Below, in pieces: positions 13,806-26,465 of a DNA stretch of 64,000 nt (positions are counted from its first letter, which is position 1; each line of letters opens with the position of its first letter). The DNA lies in NCBI GenBank assembly GCA_012295275.1, contig CM022673.1, forward strand, positions 24,988,261 to 25,052,260. The letters are read 5' to 3'. The position numbers were made by a program, and so were the translations under genes. A model generated the notes under the pieces. The model made no database searches, was not told where the DNA came from, and worked only from the letters and a program-made list of their open reading frames with translations. Source of the stretch: Chrysomallon squamiferum (taxonomy: Eukaryota > Mollusca > Gastropoda > Neomphalida > Peltospiridae).

Positions 13806-13930
13806 GCACACATGCAGAGATACACACAAATATATATATATATATATACACACACAAACACACACATATACATACACACACAGAAATATATATATACACA
13901 TATATATCCACACATACACATACATATACC
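13764..13930. repeat. CA repeat grading into mixed CA/TA
   Basis: A pure CA run to about 13800, then alternating cacaca and tatata blocks. All overlapping ORFs here (Thr/His or Tyr/Val/Cys-rich) are repeat artefacts. Confidence 0.95.
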
Positions 13931-15131
13931 TCCATGAAATCAAATTTCCATACCTTTCTGATCAGTACTTATACATTCTGTGCAATAAAATCTTTATCAG
14001 AACATTATTTTAATAACATGTTTTTTTCAAAACACAGGAAATAGTTACAAAAAGTGAGGTTTTAAATTGTTAGTAATAAGAAAAAGAAAACATTCTCAAA
14101 GAAACTCATAAATCTAGCACATTTAACAATGTTCTATAATGAACTCTTACAAGCAGTCCAGTGTCAACTGAACCATCTCATCAAAAGTTTTCTCCCTTAA
14201 TTTCAAAAGATTATAGCTGCAAGAGTTATCTTTCTTGTTCTGTAAAGGCATTTTATTGTTCATTAGGCCTATTCCTCTTTTTCTTTTCTAAAAAGGATTT
14301 CACATAAACATGTAAACATGAAATATTTTTTAGTACAATAAACAGAATTATAGCTTTTGCTTCTTTTAAATCTATGTTATCTATATTAAAGAATTTAAAT
14401 ATATATTATTTTGTACTTAAATATTTAATGGAACTTTTATAAGGAATTATTTTTGTTCAATGGGTTTTTAAACAGTAATTACAGTGGACTTTTTAAGCAC
14501 AGTGACAGATAAGGAACATATTTTAATCTTATTTAGATTCCTCATTTATAAAACTGTTAGTTAAAAAAAAATGAAAAAAAAATAAAAAATTAAATAAAAA
14601 TAAATTTAAAAAAGAAAAAAGAAAAATCTAAAAAATGAGTAAATAAACATTCACTAATGAAATATTTACAACAACAAATTAAGTAAAATGTTACAGTGTG
14701 TATCAGTTTGGCATGTAACAGGTTCCAGACCATTAATTCAGATTATTCAAGTAAAAATATGAATTAGTGTTTGAATAACATCACTTACACTGATTCTATT
14801 AATTTATTTCACAAAATGTTAAACAGTATCAAAATAAACTACTTCATAATGTAGAAACTAGAATGTATTTTAATTTTTTTTTATTTTTTTTATTTTATTG
14901 AAATTTTAATTTAATTTATTTATTTATTTATTTTTTATTATTATTATTTTTTTTAATAAACAACACTTGTTTGTGCAGACTTTTATCAAATGATCACTGA
15001 TGTAAAAAGATACAATTTAAAATGATTACTTATACACTCAGTAACAAAGTACACTTTTTGATATGAGAAATAGTCTAAATATATTCTGCATATTTCTAAA
15101 TTATATTTTTCTTATTATTATTTATTTATTT

Positions 15132-15162
<31 letters not shown>

Positions 15163-15920
15163 TGTTTTTTGCTATCCAATCTTTTTTAATAATAAAATTT
15201 AACAAAAGAAGAGTAGGCCTACAGTTTAAAATCATCTGAATACTGATGTCATCATACAGAGTAGACTGATTTCATTAACAGTTGTTAGAAAAACACAGCT
15301 ACCAATCCATGAGATCATGTCACCAGTTATGAAGAAATAAAATGGCTGCATTCAGAGGTTTTGCAACTGTGTTATTTTTATCATCACAATCTTTTATTCA
15401 TGGACAACAAGTCACCCAAAACAATGAACTAACTTGGAAATATAAAGAATTTCATCATGGCATTTGCTTGTGCCTCTGTAGGTGTATTTTTAAAATAACC
15501 GTAGTTAGTTAAATTTCTCCTTCCTGGTTTACTAGTACAGAAAGTTAATGTACTGTCTTACAGTACTGTGATGACACTGAAACTAATACTGTATTTATAT
15601 ACAGGTCTTGTGATCTGAGATTTGACAATGGATGCAAAAATGTAGAATCTACGTGCTGTTTGGGGTGTTTTTCGGGTTTTTTTTTCTGTTAGATTGTTGT
15701 TGTTTTTTTCTGTTAGGTTGTTGTTGTTGTTGTTTTTTTGTTTCTGTTTTATTATGAGTCAGTGTTTTCCTAAATACCAAGTTTCAAGTTTTCTCTTAAT
15801 ATATCATGTTTGTTTTTTAAATGAGTCATGCCAGTGCCAATGCAGTGTTATGCAATACATGAATTTATTTAACTAGGTGAAATGAACAGATCAATTCAGA
15901 AGTGTGTGTTGTGTTTGTGT

Positions 15921-16140
15921 GAATGTATCATCGGTTGTGTTTGTGTATCATCGGTTGTGTTTGTGTATCAGAGGTTGTGTTTGTGTATCAGAGGTTGTGT
16001 TTGTGTATCAGAGATTGCGTTTGTGTATCAGAGATTGTGTTTGTGTATCAGAGGTTGTGTTTGTGTATCAGAGGTTGTGTTTGTGTATCAGAGGTTGTGT
16101 TTGTGTATCAGAGGTTGTGTTTGTGTATCAGAGATTGTGT
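15921..16140. repeat. 20-bp minisatellite, about 11 near-identical copies
   Basis: Unit gaggttgtgtttgtgtatca repeats with an exact 20-base period; first copies carry tcatcgg in place of tcagagg, and some units have gagatt. The plus strand is almost C-free outside tatca. Because 20 is not a multiple of 3, all three plus frames read the same 20-residue cycle, giving several overlapping false ORFs. Confidence 0.97.
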
Positions 16141-16381
16141 CAAAGTTTCATAGGTGGTATCTGTATAATTATCAGTGGTAGTGTTGATGTATTAGATGAT
16201 GTATGTATGTATCAGTGGTTATATGCATATTAGAGGTTCAGATATTGTGTAGCTATCAGAGATTGTGTATGTGTGCATTAAAGGTTGTGTTTGTATATAA
16301 AAAGTTGTGACTGTATATTAAAGGTTGTGTATACATATTAGAGTTTGTGTATGTGTTTGTTAAAGGTTGTGTATACCTATT

Positions 16382-16416
<35 letters not shown>

Positions 16417-17515
16417 AAGGTTGTGTATGCATATTAGAGGTTCTGTATGTGTTAGCAACTGAGTCTATATATTAGAGTTTGTGTCTGTATACTAAAGGTT
16501 GTAATACATAATGTATGCCTATTAGAGTTTGTGTATGTATAGTAAAGGTTGTATATACATATTAGAGTTTGTGTGTGTATATTAAAGGTTGTGTATACAT
16601 ATTAGAGTTTGTGTGTGTATATTAAAGGTTGTGTATACATATTAGAGTTTGTGTATGTATATTAAAGGTTGTGTATACATATTAGAGTTTGTGTATGTAT
16701 TTTAAAGGTTGTGGATGTCTATTAAAGGTTGTGTATGTATATTAGAGGTTGTGTATGTGTTAGCAATTGATGCTATATTTTAGAGTTTGTGTATGTACAT
16801 TATAGGTTGTGTATACATATTAGAGTTTGTGTGTGTATTTTAAAGGTTGTGGATGTCTATTAAAGGTTGTGTATGTATATTAGAGGTTGTGTATGTGTTA
16901 CAGATTGTGTTTGTATGTTAGAGGTTGTGTATGTATATTAGAGGCTGTGTGTGTCTATTAAAGGTTGTGGGTGTCTATTAAAGGTTGTGTATGTATATTA
17001 GAGGTTGTGTATGTATTACAGATCGTGTTTGTATATTAGAGGTTGTGCATGTGTTAGCAATTGATGCTATATTTTAGAGTTTGTGTATGTACATTACAGG
17101 TTGTGTATGCATAGTAGAGGCTGTGTGTGTCTATTAAAGGTTGTGTCTGTATTACAGAGTTGTGTCTGTATTACAGATTGTGACTGTATGTTAAAAGTTG
17201 TCTATGTATTACAGATTGTGACTGTATGTTAAAGGTTGTATATGTATTAGAGATTGATGTGTTAGAGATTGTGTTTATATATTAGAGGTTGTGTATTAGA
17301 GATTGTGTTTATATATTAGAGTTTGTGTATGTATTAGAGATTGATGTATTAGAGATTGTGTCTATATATTAGAGTTTGTGTATGTATTAGAGATTGTGTC
17401 TATATATTAGAGTTTGTGTATGTATTAGAGATTGTGTTTATATATTAAAGTTTGTGTATGTATTAGAGATTGATGTGTTAGAGATTGTGTTTATGTATTA
17501 GAGTTTGTTACTGTG
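16141..17515. repeat. Decayed continuation of the 20-bp minisatellite
   Basis: About 1.4 kb of related units such as attagaggttgtgtatgtat and attaaaggttgtgtatacat, with variable 18-28 base spacing and locally re-amplified pairs, fading out near 17515. The same G/T strand bias holds throughout. Confidence 0.9.
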
Positions 17516-17599
17516 TTAGATATAGCTTTGACGCATGTCAACATGTGAGAAAAACAACATGTCTGTTAACACCTGCTAAACATCATCACTGACAGCTGC

Positions 17600-17860
17600 T
17601 TTAAATTCAATACAGAATTATACTGATACATTAATTACATACACATTAAATATATACATGATAATTACTAACTGGCTTAAATTCAATACTGAATTATACC
17701 GATATATTAATTACATAGACATTAAATATATATATATACACTGTAATTACAAGCTGGGTTTAAATATAATACAGAATTATACTGACATATTAATTATATA
17801 TACATTAAATATATACATGATATTTACTAACTGGCTTAAATTCAGGGCTAAAGGAATTCA
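17600..17860. repeat. Three-copy repeat of about 80 bp
   Basis: Blocks starting taaattcaatacagaattat, each followed by attaattacat-type and acattaaatatata-type words, recur three times. Confidence 0.85.
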
Positions 17861-17950
17861 GATATTTTAATATAATTGAAGAAAACATGTAGCTTAATTA
17901 GCTTTCTGAAAAATTTTAAAATAAATTAAATTGTTAACATGTATAACACA

Positions 17951-17984
<34 letters not shown>

Positions 17985-18359
17985 TTATTCAGGGTAACTG
18001 GTTGCACGTTTAATTATGCAGAGGAATATCAATATAATGTGAAATACATAAGTGACATAACCAATTTTCAAGTAACAGCTTGAATACAAATTCATGTTAC
18101 AGCCAACCAAATGTAAAATAGCTTCATATATTGAAAGAGGTTTTTTTTTAAATGAAAAAAAGAGGAAGTTTGTGTACTTTTCCACACCACATGAAAACAC
18201 AGCCTAGCAACAAACCATGGCTGCTGTCCAGGAATGTGTCTGTGCTTTGTAAATTGTTAGTACTGAATGTTGATGATGGTCTTAGTATCGAGTATCTGGG
18301 GAAAAGGTTTCCAGTTTGTGCTTCCACAGAATCTAACTTGACGATAAAAAAGTAAAACA

Positions 18360-19552
18360 TTACAGTTCAGTTTATTATGAACACCATTTAAAGCAAATGT
18401 CTGCTCAAAAGGTTTTAATTAAATGTTGATGATGATTTCAGATTGGACTGCAATATCAAATCAACATGATATATGTTTGATATTCTACGCATTTATATTT
18501 TCTATGATTCCTTATAAGGATTATTACATTTATTATTATTATTATTACTACCACTGCTGTTGTTGCTACTGCTATCGCTACTAGTCCACTATTACTATTG
18601 CTGCTGCTTCCATTATTATTATTATTACTATTATTATTATTATTATTATATTATTATTAATATTAATATTATTATTACTACTACTAGTATTCCAGCATTG
18701 ATGTTCTCAACACTATAATTTTACAATAACACGAATCAAGAAAAACAGTGATTTATTCTAAATACAAGACTATTGTATTATTTAACAATAGATATAACAC
18801 AGTTGACAATACATGTTGACTGCTGTATGCACCAGGGTCATTTTTAAAGTATGGATCTATTGAGAGAATCAATATCAGACTGCATATCACACAAACATCA
18901 TAGCTACAGAACTGGCTGTTTGCTAGTATATCTGTACTGCAAAATGTGATGGCTATTGCATAAATAAATAAATAAAGTCTAATAAAATGTATTTAATAAT
19001 AATAATGATGATGAAAATATTCTGAATAATTTTGACAAAAAAATATAATATAATTTCAAAAGAATTGAGAAATGTAATAAAACTATTATTCAGACTTCTA
19101 ACCAAAAATAGTTGCATCACTTGCGCATGTTTATTATATAATCTATCAGAATGTATAGAAGTTAAAAAAAACTAAAATACATTGATTTTATTTACAGAAA
19201 CAACTTTGCAATGGCTGGCAGAAATCAGCAGTTCCAATGGAAACTGCTACACAGATTTTAACTCTCAACAAGATTTTTTTTGTCTTGGATTATTTTCAAT
19301 TTTTTTTTTTTTTTTTACTGATATTTTTCAGTTCGAAGCTGGAAACCTTTTAGTATAGTAAAATAACAATGGAAAATGTGATAGAAATTAATGTTATATA
19401 GTAATAACAATAATTCTGTTTTTCTTAATAGAGTGCATAGATTTAGGTATCTCTCATGAAATCTTAGCTATACTATATATATATATATATATATAGCAAT
19501 AACAATAATTCTGTTTTTCTTGATTTAGGCATCTCTTATGAAATCTTAGCTA

Positions 19553-19587
<35 letters not shown>

Positions 19588-20304
19588 ATTTAATATGAAA
19601 CTGTATCTACTGAACCAGTAATAAAAATAATCCTGTTTTTCTTAATACAGTGTATAGATTTAGGTATCTCTTATGAAATCTTATATATAAACTATTTAAT
19701 ATGAAACTGTATCTACTGAACCAGGAAAAGATGTGAATAGAAAATCATACTGTCAGGAACGACACAATAACTGTAATTAATTTCCATGTCATGCAGCTGT
19801 TGTGCAGAAATCTAAATAAATTATTCAGTCTCAATATTTGAGTCTGTGGTTAACAGGGATGGGTCAACTGGTATATGAGAAAAACAATCTTTCACAACAA
19901 CATCCTAACCAGTCACCCTACCCTGTTCCTTGCTAGAATTCTCACACCAGTGAACATGGTGTTGTTATTCTCAAACAACTGTCTTCACAGTGAAAAGATT
20001 CTGTCAGCCTTGAATGATCAAAGCTCCAAATGATTATAAAACTATTATTAACTGAATGTGTTTATATACAAACAGTTTAAACATACAAAAACAGCTAGTT
20101 TATAACAAGTTACACTTCTGATATTGTACAATCACTGAATAAAATACATTATGAGTGCATTTCTGAATATTTAAAAAGAAATCTTTCAAGTGCGGTGTAG
20201 ACATTATTTTGTTATTCATCCAATACAATTATATTAATAAGCAGCACTGTAACAAAAGCAAATCAATAACAGTTTATCAGCAGAGAGTGTCTAAGTAGAA
20301 ATAC
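18360..20304 (-). other. AMPK gamma intron downstream of the 20.3-kb exon
   Basis: AT-rich intron with ATT-type repeats near 18530-18680 and a short duplicated block at 19395-19710. No exon with convincing sites was seen. Confidence 0.65.
19395..19710. repeat. Three-copy duplicated block with TA runs
   Basis: The words taataattctgtttttctt, atttaggtatctct and atgaaatcttagctatacta recur around 19400-19480, 19500-19560 and 19620-19690, the first two followed by TA runs. Confidence 0.85.
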
Positions 20305-20335
20305 CTGACACTGAAGTGGACTTCTTGGTGTCCAT
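20305..20335 (-). CDS. PRKAG2: Candidate alternative first coding exon of AMPK gamma (MDTKK start)
   Basis: The coding part is MDTKKSTSVS plus one base, followed by the donor G/gtattt. It ends in phase 1, so it splices in frame to the exon at 3469-3590 (giving V at the joint). The ATG has G at -3 and G at +4, a favourable context, and no other in-frame ATG lies between it and an upstream TGA about 80 bases away. The peptide resembles MDTKKKKDVS at residues 6-15 of human long gamma-2. Ten residues are too few to prove homology, but together with strand, phase and position in the same gene the case is reasonable. The sequence just upstream (20.34-20.60 kb) is unusually mixed in composition, as for a leader or promoter. 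Confidence 0.6.
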
Positions 20336-21276
20336 ACCCCTGACTGAACAAGTTCTTTTAGGCGATGACTTTCTGGCACCCAGGGCTAGCACTGGTCTCA
20401 GGGTTTCTCAAAGACAAGGGAAATCACCTAGGCTCCAGCATACACTGTGGGATGTGTGTTTGACAGTGTCAGACTGATCAAGGTCAGCTGAGTTTCCCAC
20501 AATTCACAGCAGCCTCATTTTCAGCTTTTTCTCTCTTTAATTAAAATGTGAGGATTTCCCCAAGTGGATTCTGCCATTACCGGCAGCAAACCAAGACTTG
20601 CCAAGAAGTGATTAGATGAGAGTGTCCATTTGTATTTCAGCCTAGTGCTCAATCAAATTTTCCCCACAAATATCTATTGGAATTATCTGATAATTATTCT
20701 GTTCAGACCTGTGACATGTGAACACAGAGAAAATAATACAGAACTCTTATCAAATCTTCAAGTGCTCACCCTACTGTGAAATGGAACAGGACTTTTTATG
20801 AATACAGTCTATTTTTAGACATGAACGCCTCAATGGAACATTGCCAGTGCAGATTCTAATAAACTGTAATTGTGTACAACACGTTTCAAGCACGTCCTGA
20901 TCTCCATGGAATATTTTATGAAAATAATGCCGGTAAACAATTGTGTATGTCCTTTTTTTTATTGTAAGTACCATGAATCTACACACATACAGGAAACAAG
21001 ACCAAAACAACATGTTAAAAACAGACGCACAATCTTGTTACAGAATAAAATTAAAAATAGCTGGTGTTATAGGATTTCTAATCTTGTTTTTTTAAACTCC
21101 AGGTCATCGTGATCATTATGGCTTTCTGATGAGAATACAAGTCTGTAAAAAGATACATTTTTTTTTGTTTCCTTTTTTTCTGTTATTCACTAAAGAAACT
21201 GAACCAGAGGCAACAGATGTAACATTATGGTAAATAAACTACATAGGAATGAACAGTTCATACAGTTTCCTCATTT

Positions 21277-21376
<100 letters not shown>

Positions 21377-21554
21377 CAAGTGAATTGTAATATATATATG
21401 TAACAACGGTTTAGATTCAAAATTCTATTTTAATTAAAGGTTATGTTAAAACATTTGTTCTCTTTTGCCATGAAAATTTTCTTAATATTTGTGCCTAGCA
21501 GATATATTAATAATAATAAAAACTAGAGAATTAATAATGAAATCCATTGATTAT

Positions 21555-22075
21555 AGCTTACTAATGGTATCTACTGATGCATCGTAATAATATCTTCTAA
21601 TGTATCTTAATAATATCTTCTAGTGTATCTTAATAATACCTTGTACTGTATCTTAATAATATCTTGTACTGTATCTTAATAATATCTTCTAATGTATCTT
21701 AATAATATCTTGTACTGTATCTTAATAATATCTTCTAATGTATCTTAATAATATCTTGTACTGTATCTTAATATCTTCTAATGTATCTTAATAATACCTT
21801 GTACTGTATCTTAATAATATCTTCTAATGTATCTTAATAATACCTTGTACTGTATCTTAATAATATCTTCTAATGTATCTTAATAATATCTTCTAATGTA
21901 TCTTAATAATACCTTGTACTGTATCTTAACAATACCTTGTACTGTATCTTAATATCTTGTACTGTATCTTAATAATATATTGTACTGTATCTTAATATCT
22001 TGTACTGTATCTTAATAATATCTTGTACTGTATCTTAATAATATCTTGTACTGTATCTTAATATCTTCTGGAGTA
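21555..22075. repeat. 23-bp minisatellite, about 22 copies
   Basis: Units alternate between tcttaataatatcttctaat-gta and tcttaataatatcttgtact-gta types, with occasional 3-base shortened copies. It ends about 150 bases from the cassette exon at 22224-22269. Confidence 0.95.
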
Positions 22076-22223
22076 TGTTAATATCTGTGGTGTCTTTTAA
22101 TATAATATATTCTGGTGAATCTTAATAATATTATTGATCGGTGTTTTAGCAAAAATTCTTGAAGATAAATATGGATGATGATGATCTATAAACATGAACT
22201 GAATAACAAAACGAAAAACTTAC

Positions 22224-22269
22224 ACATTCTGTCTCTTGAGGATGGACTTCCTGGTGGGCTGTAACTTTT
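22224..22269 (-). CDS. PRKAG2: AMPK gamma subunit, serine/proline cassette exon
   Basis: A 46-bp exon with acceptor ttttattattacag and a strong donor (T followed by gtaagttt). It starts in phase 0 and ends in phase 1. It encodes KSYSPPGSPSSRDRM plus T, which with TG of the exon at 3469-3590 gives L. Its phase 0 entry accepts both the long exon at 26736-27266 (ends ...NHQ) and the exon at 22429-22662 (ends ...KFV). The peptide resembles the SYQESPPRSPRRM segment of human gamma-2, which likewise lies downstream of the DLSSFAMPLLD region. It carries two SP sites (S4-P5 and S8-P9), possible targets of proline-directed kinases. Only 159 bases separate it from the next exon upstream, the shortest intron in the window. 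Confidence 0.8.
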
Positions 22270-22428
22270 CTGTAATAATAAAAAATAAAAATAAAAAAAA
22301 AAAATAAAAAAATAAAAAATAATAATTTCTTTTACACAGTCAACAAGCAAAACACAACAACCTGCATTAGGATGTAAAAAAAAAAGATCTGATTAGCATG
22401 TCACTGCAGACTGGGTACAGATATTTAC

Positions 22429-22662
22429 CACAAATTTCGTAAATAAATGCATCAGTTTTCTCGGTCTTCGTTTAGGTGTGGCTGAAGGTGTTGTGTTCTG
22501 GACAGAGTATCGCCTCTTGGTGACATCCTCGGACTCCCCAGCCAGATCGGAGTGGTTCTCGGGGACGGTGAAGCGTCTCGAATAAACACAGGCTGATGGG
22601 CGCAGAAGAGAACTGTCTTCTGACACGCTGTCTGTGTCAGGTTTTGTTTTAATGTCATCCAT
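22429..22662 (-). CDS. PRKAG2: Alternative first coding exon of AMPK gamma, 78 residues
   Basis: An open frame of 78 codons from ATG at 22662 (G at -3, G at +4) to the donor GTG/gtaaat, ending in phase 0 and so joining 22224-22269 in frame. It starts MDDIKTKPDTDSVSEDSSLL and ends RKLMHLFTKFV. Composition is that of real protein, not translated repeat. Visible motifs: R29-R30-F31-T32 and R50-R51-Y52-S53, both basophilic kinase (PKA-type) sites, and a basic KRRPRK patch at residues 64-69. I know no named match for this N-terminus. No good pyrimidine tract precedes it (an AG lies directly upstream, but in the wrong phase for the exon at 26736), so I prefer a first exon with its own promoter over an internal cassette. 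Confidence 0.72.
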
Positions 22663-23631
22663 AACTGGTGTGTGCAGCAGTATCAGCTTACACTGATGCT
22701 GCTTTGAACTATTGATGACTTATTGATTTTTTTTTTTTTTTTTTCCCTCTGCATTAACAAGAAGGTTTTGTTTGTTGTTGTTGTTTTGCTGTTTATAATC
22801 TGCCGAGTGGTAGAGTTATGTGTTTATGTAAATACACAAACGTTGCACGTCCTGTTATTCCAAAACATAATGGGAGTGTGAGTTTTATACAGTTGGCTGA
22901 ACTGTTCACACAAATATGTGTAGCATCTCCTCTCAGTCAGTTTGTCCTCAAAGATTTTTTTTTTTTTTTATGTGTCTGATTTATTAGGAAATAGTCAATA
23001 ACACAGCCGGTATGAATCCAGTATGTCAGTTTAGTGAAGTACAGTTAGAATACGTGTAGAAGACTGCGTTTTTCTCAGATTTATCTCTGGTGTACAGACA
23101 AGTTGACTCCAGGTTCAGTCCACACAGGAAATGTTTACATCCAGTATTTCCATTAAAACATGCTAGATGCAGTTCGAATATTTCAATCTAGAAAAACACA
23201 ACAACTGTAACATTTTGGTCAAGAAGAGAAAGAAAAAACTGATTTTGTGTTTATATTCCAAATCTGTAATCCTGATCAATATGAACACTGAGATGAGGTG
23301 AAAGCAAAGCCTCAAACACTGATTACTTTTGGTTGTGGTGTGATTTAACTACACACTTAGTTCGTAAGTCCAGTATTTTCATCCAAAACTGTCCACATTT
23401 TTCCTATATTCAGATGTTGATCAGGACAGTTAAAACATTTTTTACTTTTTATTTTTATTTTCCCCTCAGTTTCAAATCGATAAGCTTTTCAGTTAAAAAA
23501 AAAAAAACGTTAAGTCCTATTATGACCAGATTCAAACGTGTGAGATTATTTTATTTTTTTTACGTTTCATTATCAACACACTGAGCTCAGTCCAGGGTTT
23601 GATTCAATAACAGACACTGAACGAGAAATAC

Positions 23632-23692
23632 CTGACTCAAACCACTGAACACAAGCCCAGCGAATATGATGAAATAACAAATCTCCCACCGA
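23632..23692 (-). CDS. Weak candidate cassette exon
   Basis: A pyrimidine-rich acceptor (ctactactactattatcag) and donor CAG/gtattt enclose 61 bases, open in phase 0 to 1 (SVGDLLFHHIRWACVQWFES) and also in phase 2 to 0. In the first reading it could replace the exon at 22224-22269 between 26736 and 3469. The donor context matches that of the exon at 20305. Nothing in the peptide resembles AMPK gamma. Confidence 0.2.
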
Positions 23693-24566
23693 CTGATAAT
23701 AGTAGTAGTAGCAATAATAATAAAAATAAAAAACCAGTCTTCTCCACATTTAGACACAGCAGATAGTGAGCTTGACAAAAAGGAATGTTGTTTTTGTCTT
23801 TTCTGTTGTCTTATTATTAATGCAATTGTGTCAAACCTGCCCACTGGCAGGAGCAGGTACTAACTCAAACTGAGGGGATTTCATGACAACAAACTGACCT
23901 CTCCTGTTTGTGTTGATGACAAAATAAAGCAGGATAAGTTACAGGTCAAAGTTTACATTGTTATCTGTTAGCCATGGATGAAATGGATATTAAGAACCTG
24001 TAACGTAATGGAGATTGAGTACGAAGTGTACCCAGGTCATTGTAACAATTAATATATTTATTTTTTAAAAATTACTGGGATAAACGTAAATATATTTATC
24101 TGCCTCAGTTATAAGGATGAAGATACTGATGATACCTATGGATAATTATGTTGATGATGATGAAGATGATGATAATGATGATAATGTCAAAAAAAAAAAA
24201 AATCATATTTAGTCGTAAACATGTAGCAAGGTTTTATCAAACTGATAACTTATCAATTTGTAAAGATGACAATTTACAAACAGCAGATAGCTCACAGCCT
24301 ATTTATAAAGTTGGACAACATGACATTGTCCTGTATCTGTTTTCTATCCCAGGACAAAAATTCTAAAAGAAAGGCAGTCTTTCTTATAATTATGTAATAC
24401 CAAACAACTTAGAAAAATAACTCTTTAACTTTTAACAGCTAATACCTCTTTTAATGTGTTTCAGTGAGTTAGTGCTATCTGGATTTAGAAAAAAATCATC
24501 TGTCTGTTCTCAGTGTAATGCAATATGCTGCAGTGTATAATAAAAGCAGACAATTACTCTCCTTGA

Positions 24567-24720
24567 GCGTTAAAGGTGACATTGTGACCTAGCTGGCATA
24601 ATTAAATACTACTAACTTTACACACAAATTAAGCATTAAAGGTGACTTTGTGACGTAGTTAGCATAATTAAATAAACACTAACTTTACACACAAATTAAA
24701 CGTTAAAGGTGACATTGCAG
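24567..24720. repeat. Three-copy repeat of 60-70 bp
   Basis: Blocks containing gttaaaggtgac, then gcataattaaat and aactttacacacaaattaa, recur three times, the last incomplete. Confidence 0.85.
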
Positions 24721-26465
24721 GTCTAGTTTAGCTTAATATTTGAATCATACATTTTTAAATGTAAATTAAGAATTAAATGCTTTGGGAGGATAATATCTGG
24801 TTTATTTTAAAGTGTTAAATTTCACGACTTTTGTGTATGAAAAAAAAAGAAGTGGAAAAAGTAGAAATATTTTTATCTTGAATAATTAATCATCACTTAT
24901 TTGTATCTGTGGAAAGATTTATAGAAAAAAAAATATATCCAGGTTTCTTATCTGTGTGATCCTTAACCATATGTTATATGTGATAAGATATAAATTAAAA
25001 ATATATGATGTTTTGTAACAAAAAAAAAAAAATTTCATTGTTATCATCATCAATCATTATCATCATATATCATCATCATCATCATTTTATTATTAATATT
25101 ATCATTACTATAAAGGTGTAAGAAATATTTCTAAATAAAAACTACTTTGCAAATATTAAAAAAATAAAACTAATAAAACTACTACTAATAATAATAACAA
25201 TAATAATAATACACAAATTTTTTTTTTTTTTAAATAATCTAAAAAATTAATAAATGATTCAAATGTTAATCAGTGAATTTTGTTTTATTGTTTTAAATCT
25301 GATTTCAGATGACTCGAAAATCAATAAGAATTACAGCCTTTCATACAAACAAAATATCATATTTTAAAATAAAAATAATAAAAAGTCAACAACAAAAAGA
25401 CATCAATAACTGTGAACTGATTTTTAAGACAAAAATAATTTACCATGACACAGAGTTATTACATTTACAAGTATAATTATTTTTTATAATGTCTCTTGTA
25501 ATTCACTCTTATATAAATAACAACTATTTATTTGTTTATTTATTTAATGTCTATATGATATAAAAGTCTTTTAAGGACACTGACAGTTTTACATTTCTAT
25601 TCATGATATTCAGCAATAATTCCAAAACGTCTTTTTTTTCATGACATTCATGGTTTTAATTATAGAATCTGCTGCATAATTTAAGACATATTTCAGCGAG
25701 GAAATTTATTGACTTGACAAGGACATTTTTTATGGGAGAGAATAGAGGTCATAAGTATATTCATACAGCCTCAGCAATATAACATTAATAAAACAGAGAA
25801 GATGATGTAAATAAGTAAAAGGGAACTATTCTGCTGCAATGAACAAAAAGAAAAAGAATGTATCTTGTCCCTGTATGTATGTATGTATGTGTGTGTGAGT
25901 GTGTGTTGTGTGTGTACATGTGTTATGTGTGTGTGTGATAATATAAAGTTATAGGCTTAGACAGAGAGACAGAGGCAGAAATAGACATTAAGATAGTATT
26001 TTGGAAATGAAAAGAGATTTTTTCAGTATTATTAGACTTCCCTTTTTTTATTATTATTATTATTTTTTTTTTTTATAAACATTTCAGTAGAGTACTAGGT
26101 GAAAATGACAGATTTATTTAGTGAAATAAAAAACAAAATGTCTGATATTAAGGTTGTGGGGCACAAAACTAAGCTGAAAATAACACTAAGAATCTGTCCA
26201 GATGGGTTTTTTAGTGACCCACGTAACACTGGTTCATCAAGTTGATTAGATTGGGTTTATAAATAACTAGTGCAGGCTTACAAATTACCTGTTTAAAAAA
26301 ATATTACTTTTTAAATCCCATTCAAGTTCTATCACATTTCATATTCAGCATTTGTGCAACAAAAGGAGAGGAAAACACCCCACCAAAAACTGTTATATTA
26401 AAATTACCTATTTATTTCAAAATTATGTATTTATTTTAAAATTACACATTTATATTAAAATTATG

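Larger units (their letters stand above)
9561..15913 (-). other. Intronic or upstream sequence with simple repeats
   Basis: No gene seen. For transcripts starting above 20 kb this is intron; for the 9.2-kb start it is upstream flank. It contains AAAAT-type stretches (10130-10190), a 30-base T run (about 11493-11525), AAAT repeats (12364-12402), CA and CA/TA mixes (13764-13930) and TA (15137-15162). A plus-strand ORF at 9680-9886 has no recognisable relatives. Confidence 0.7.

Noticed and set aside
15882-16233. Overlapping plus-strand ORFs rich in VCVSEVVFVYQRL
   Set aside because: All three frames give the same cycle because the 20-bp minisatellite has a period not divisible by three. No gene.
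18148-18360. Overlapping 70-codon ORFs on both strands in a slightly GC-richer stretch
   Set aside because: No convincing donor or acceptor in phase with AMPK gamma and no recognisable protein.
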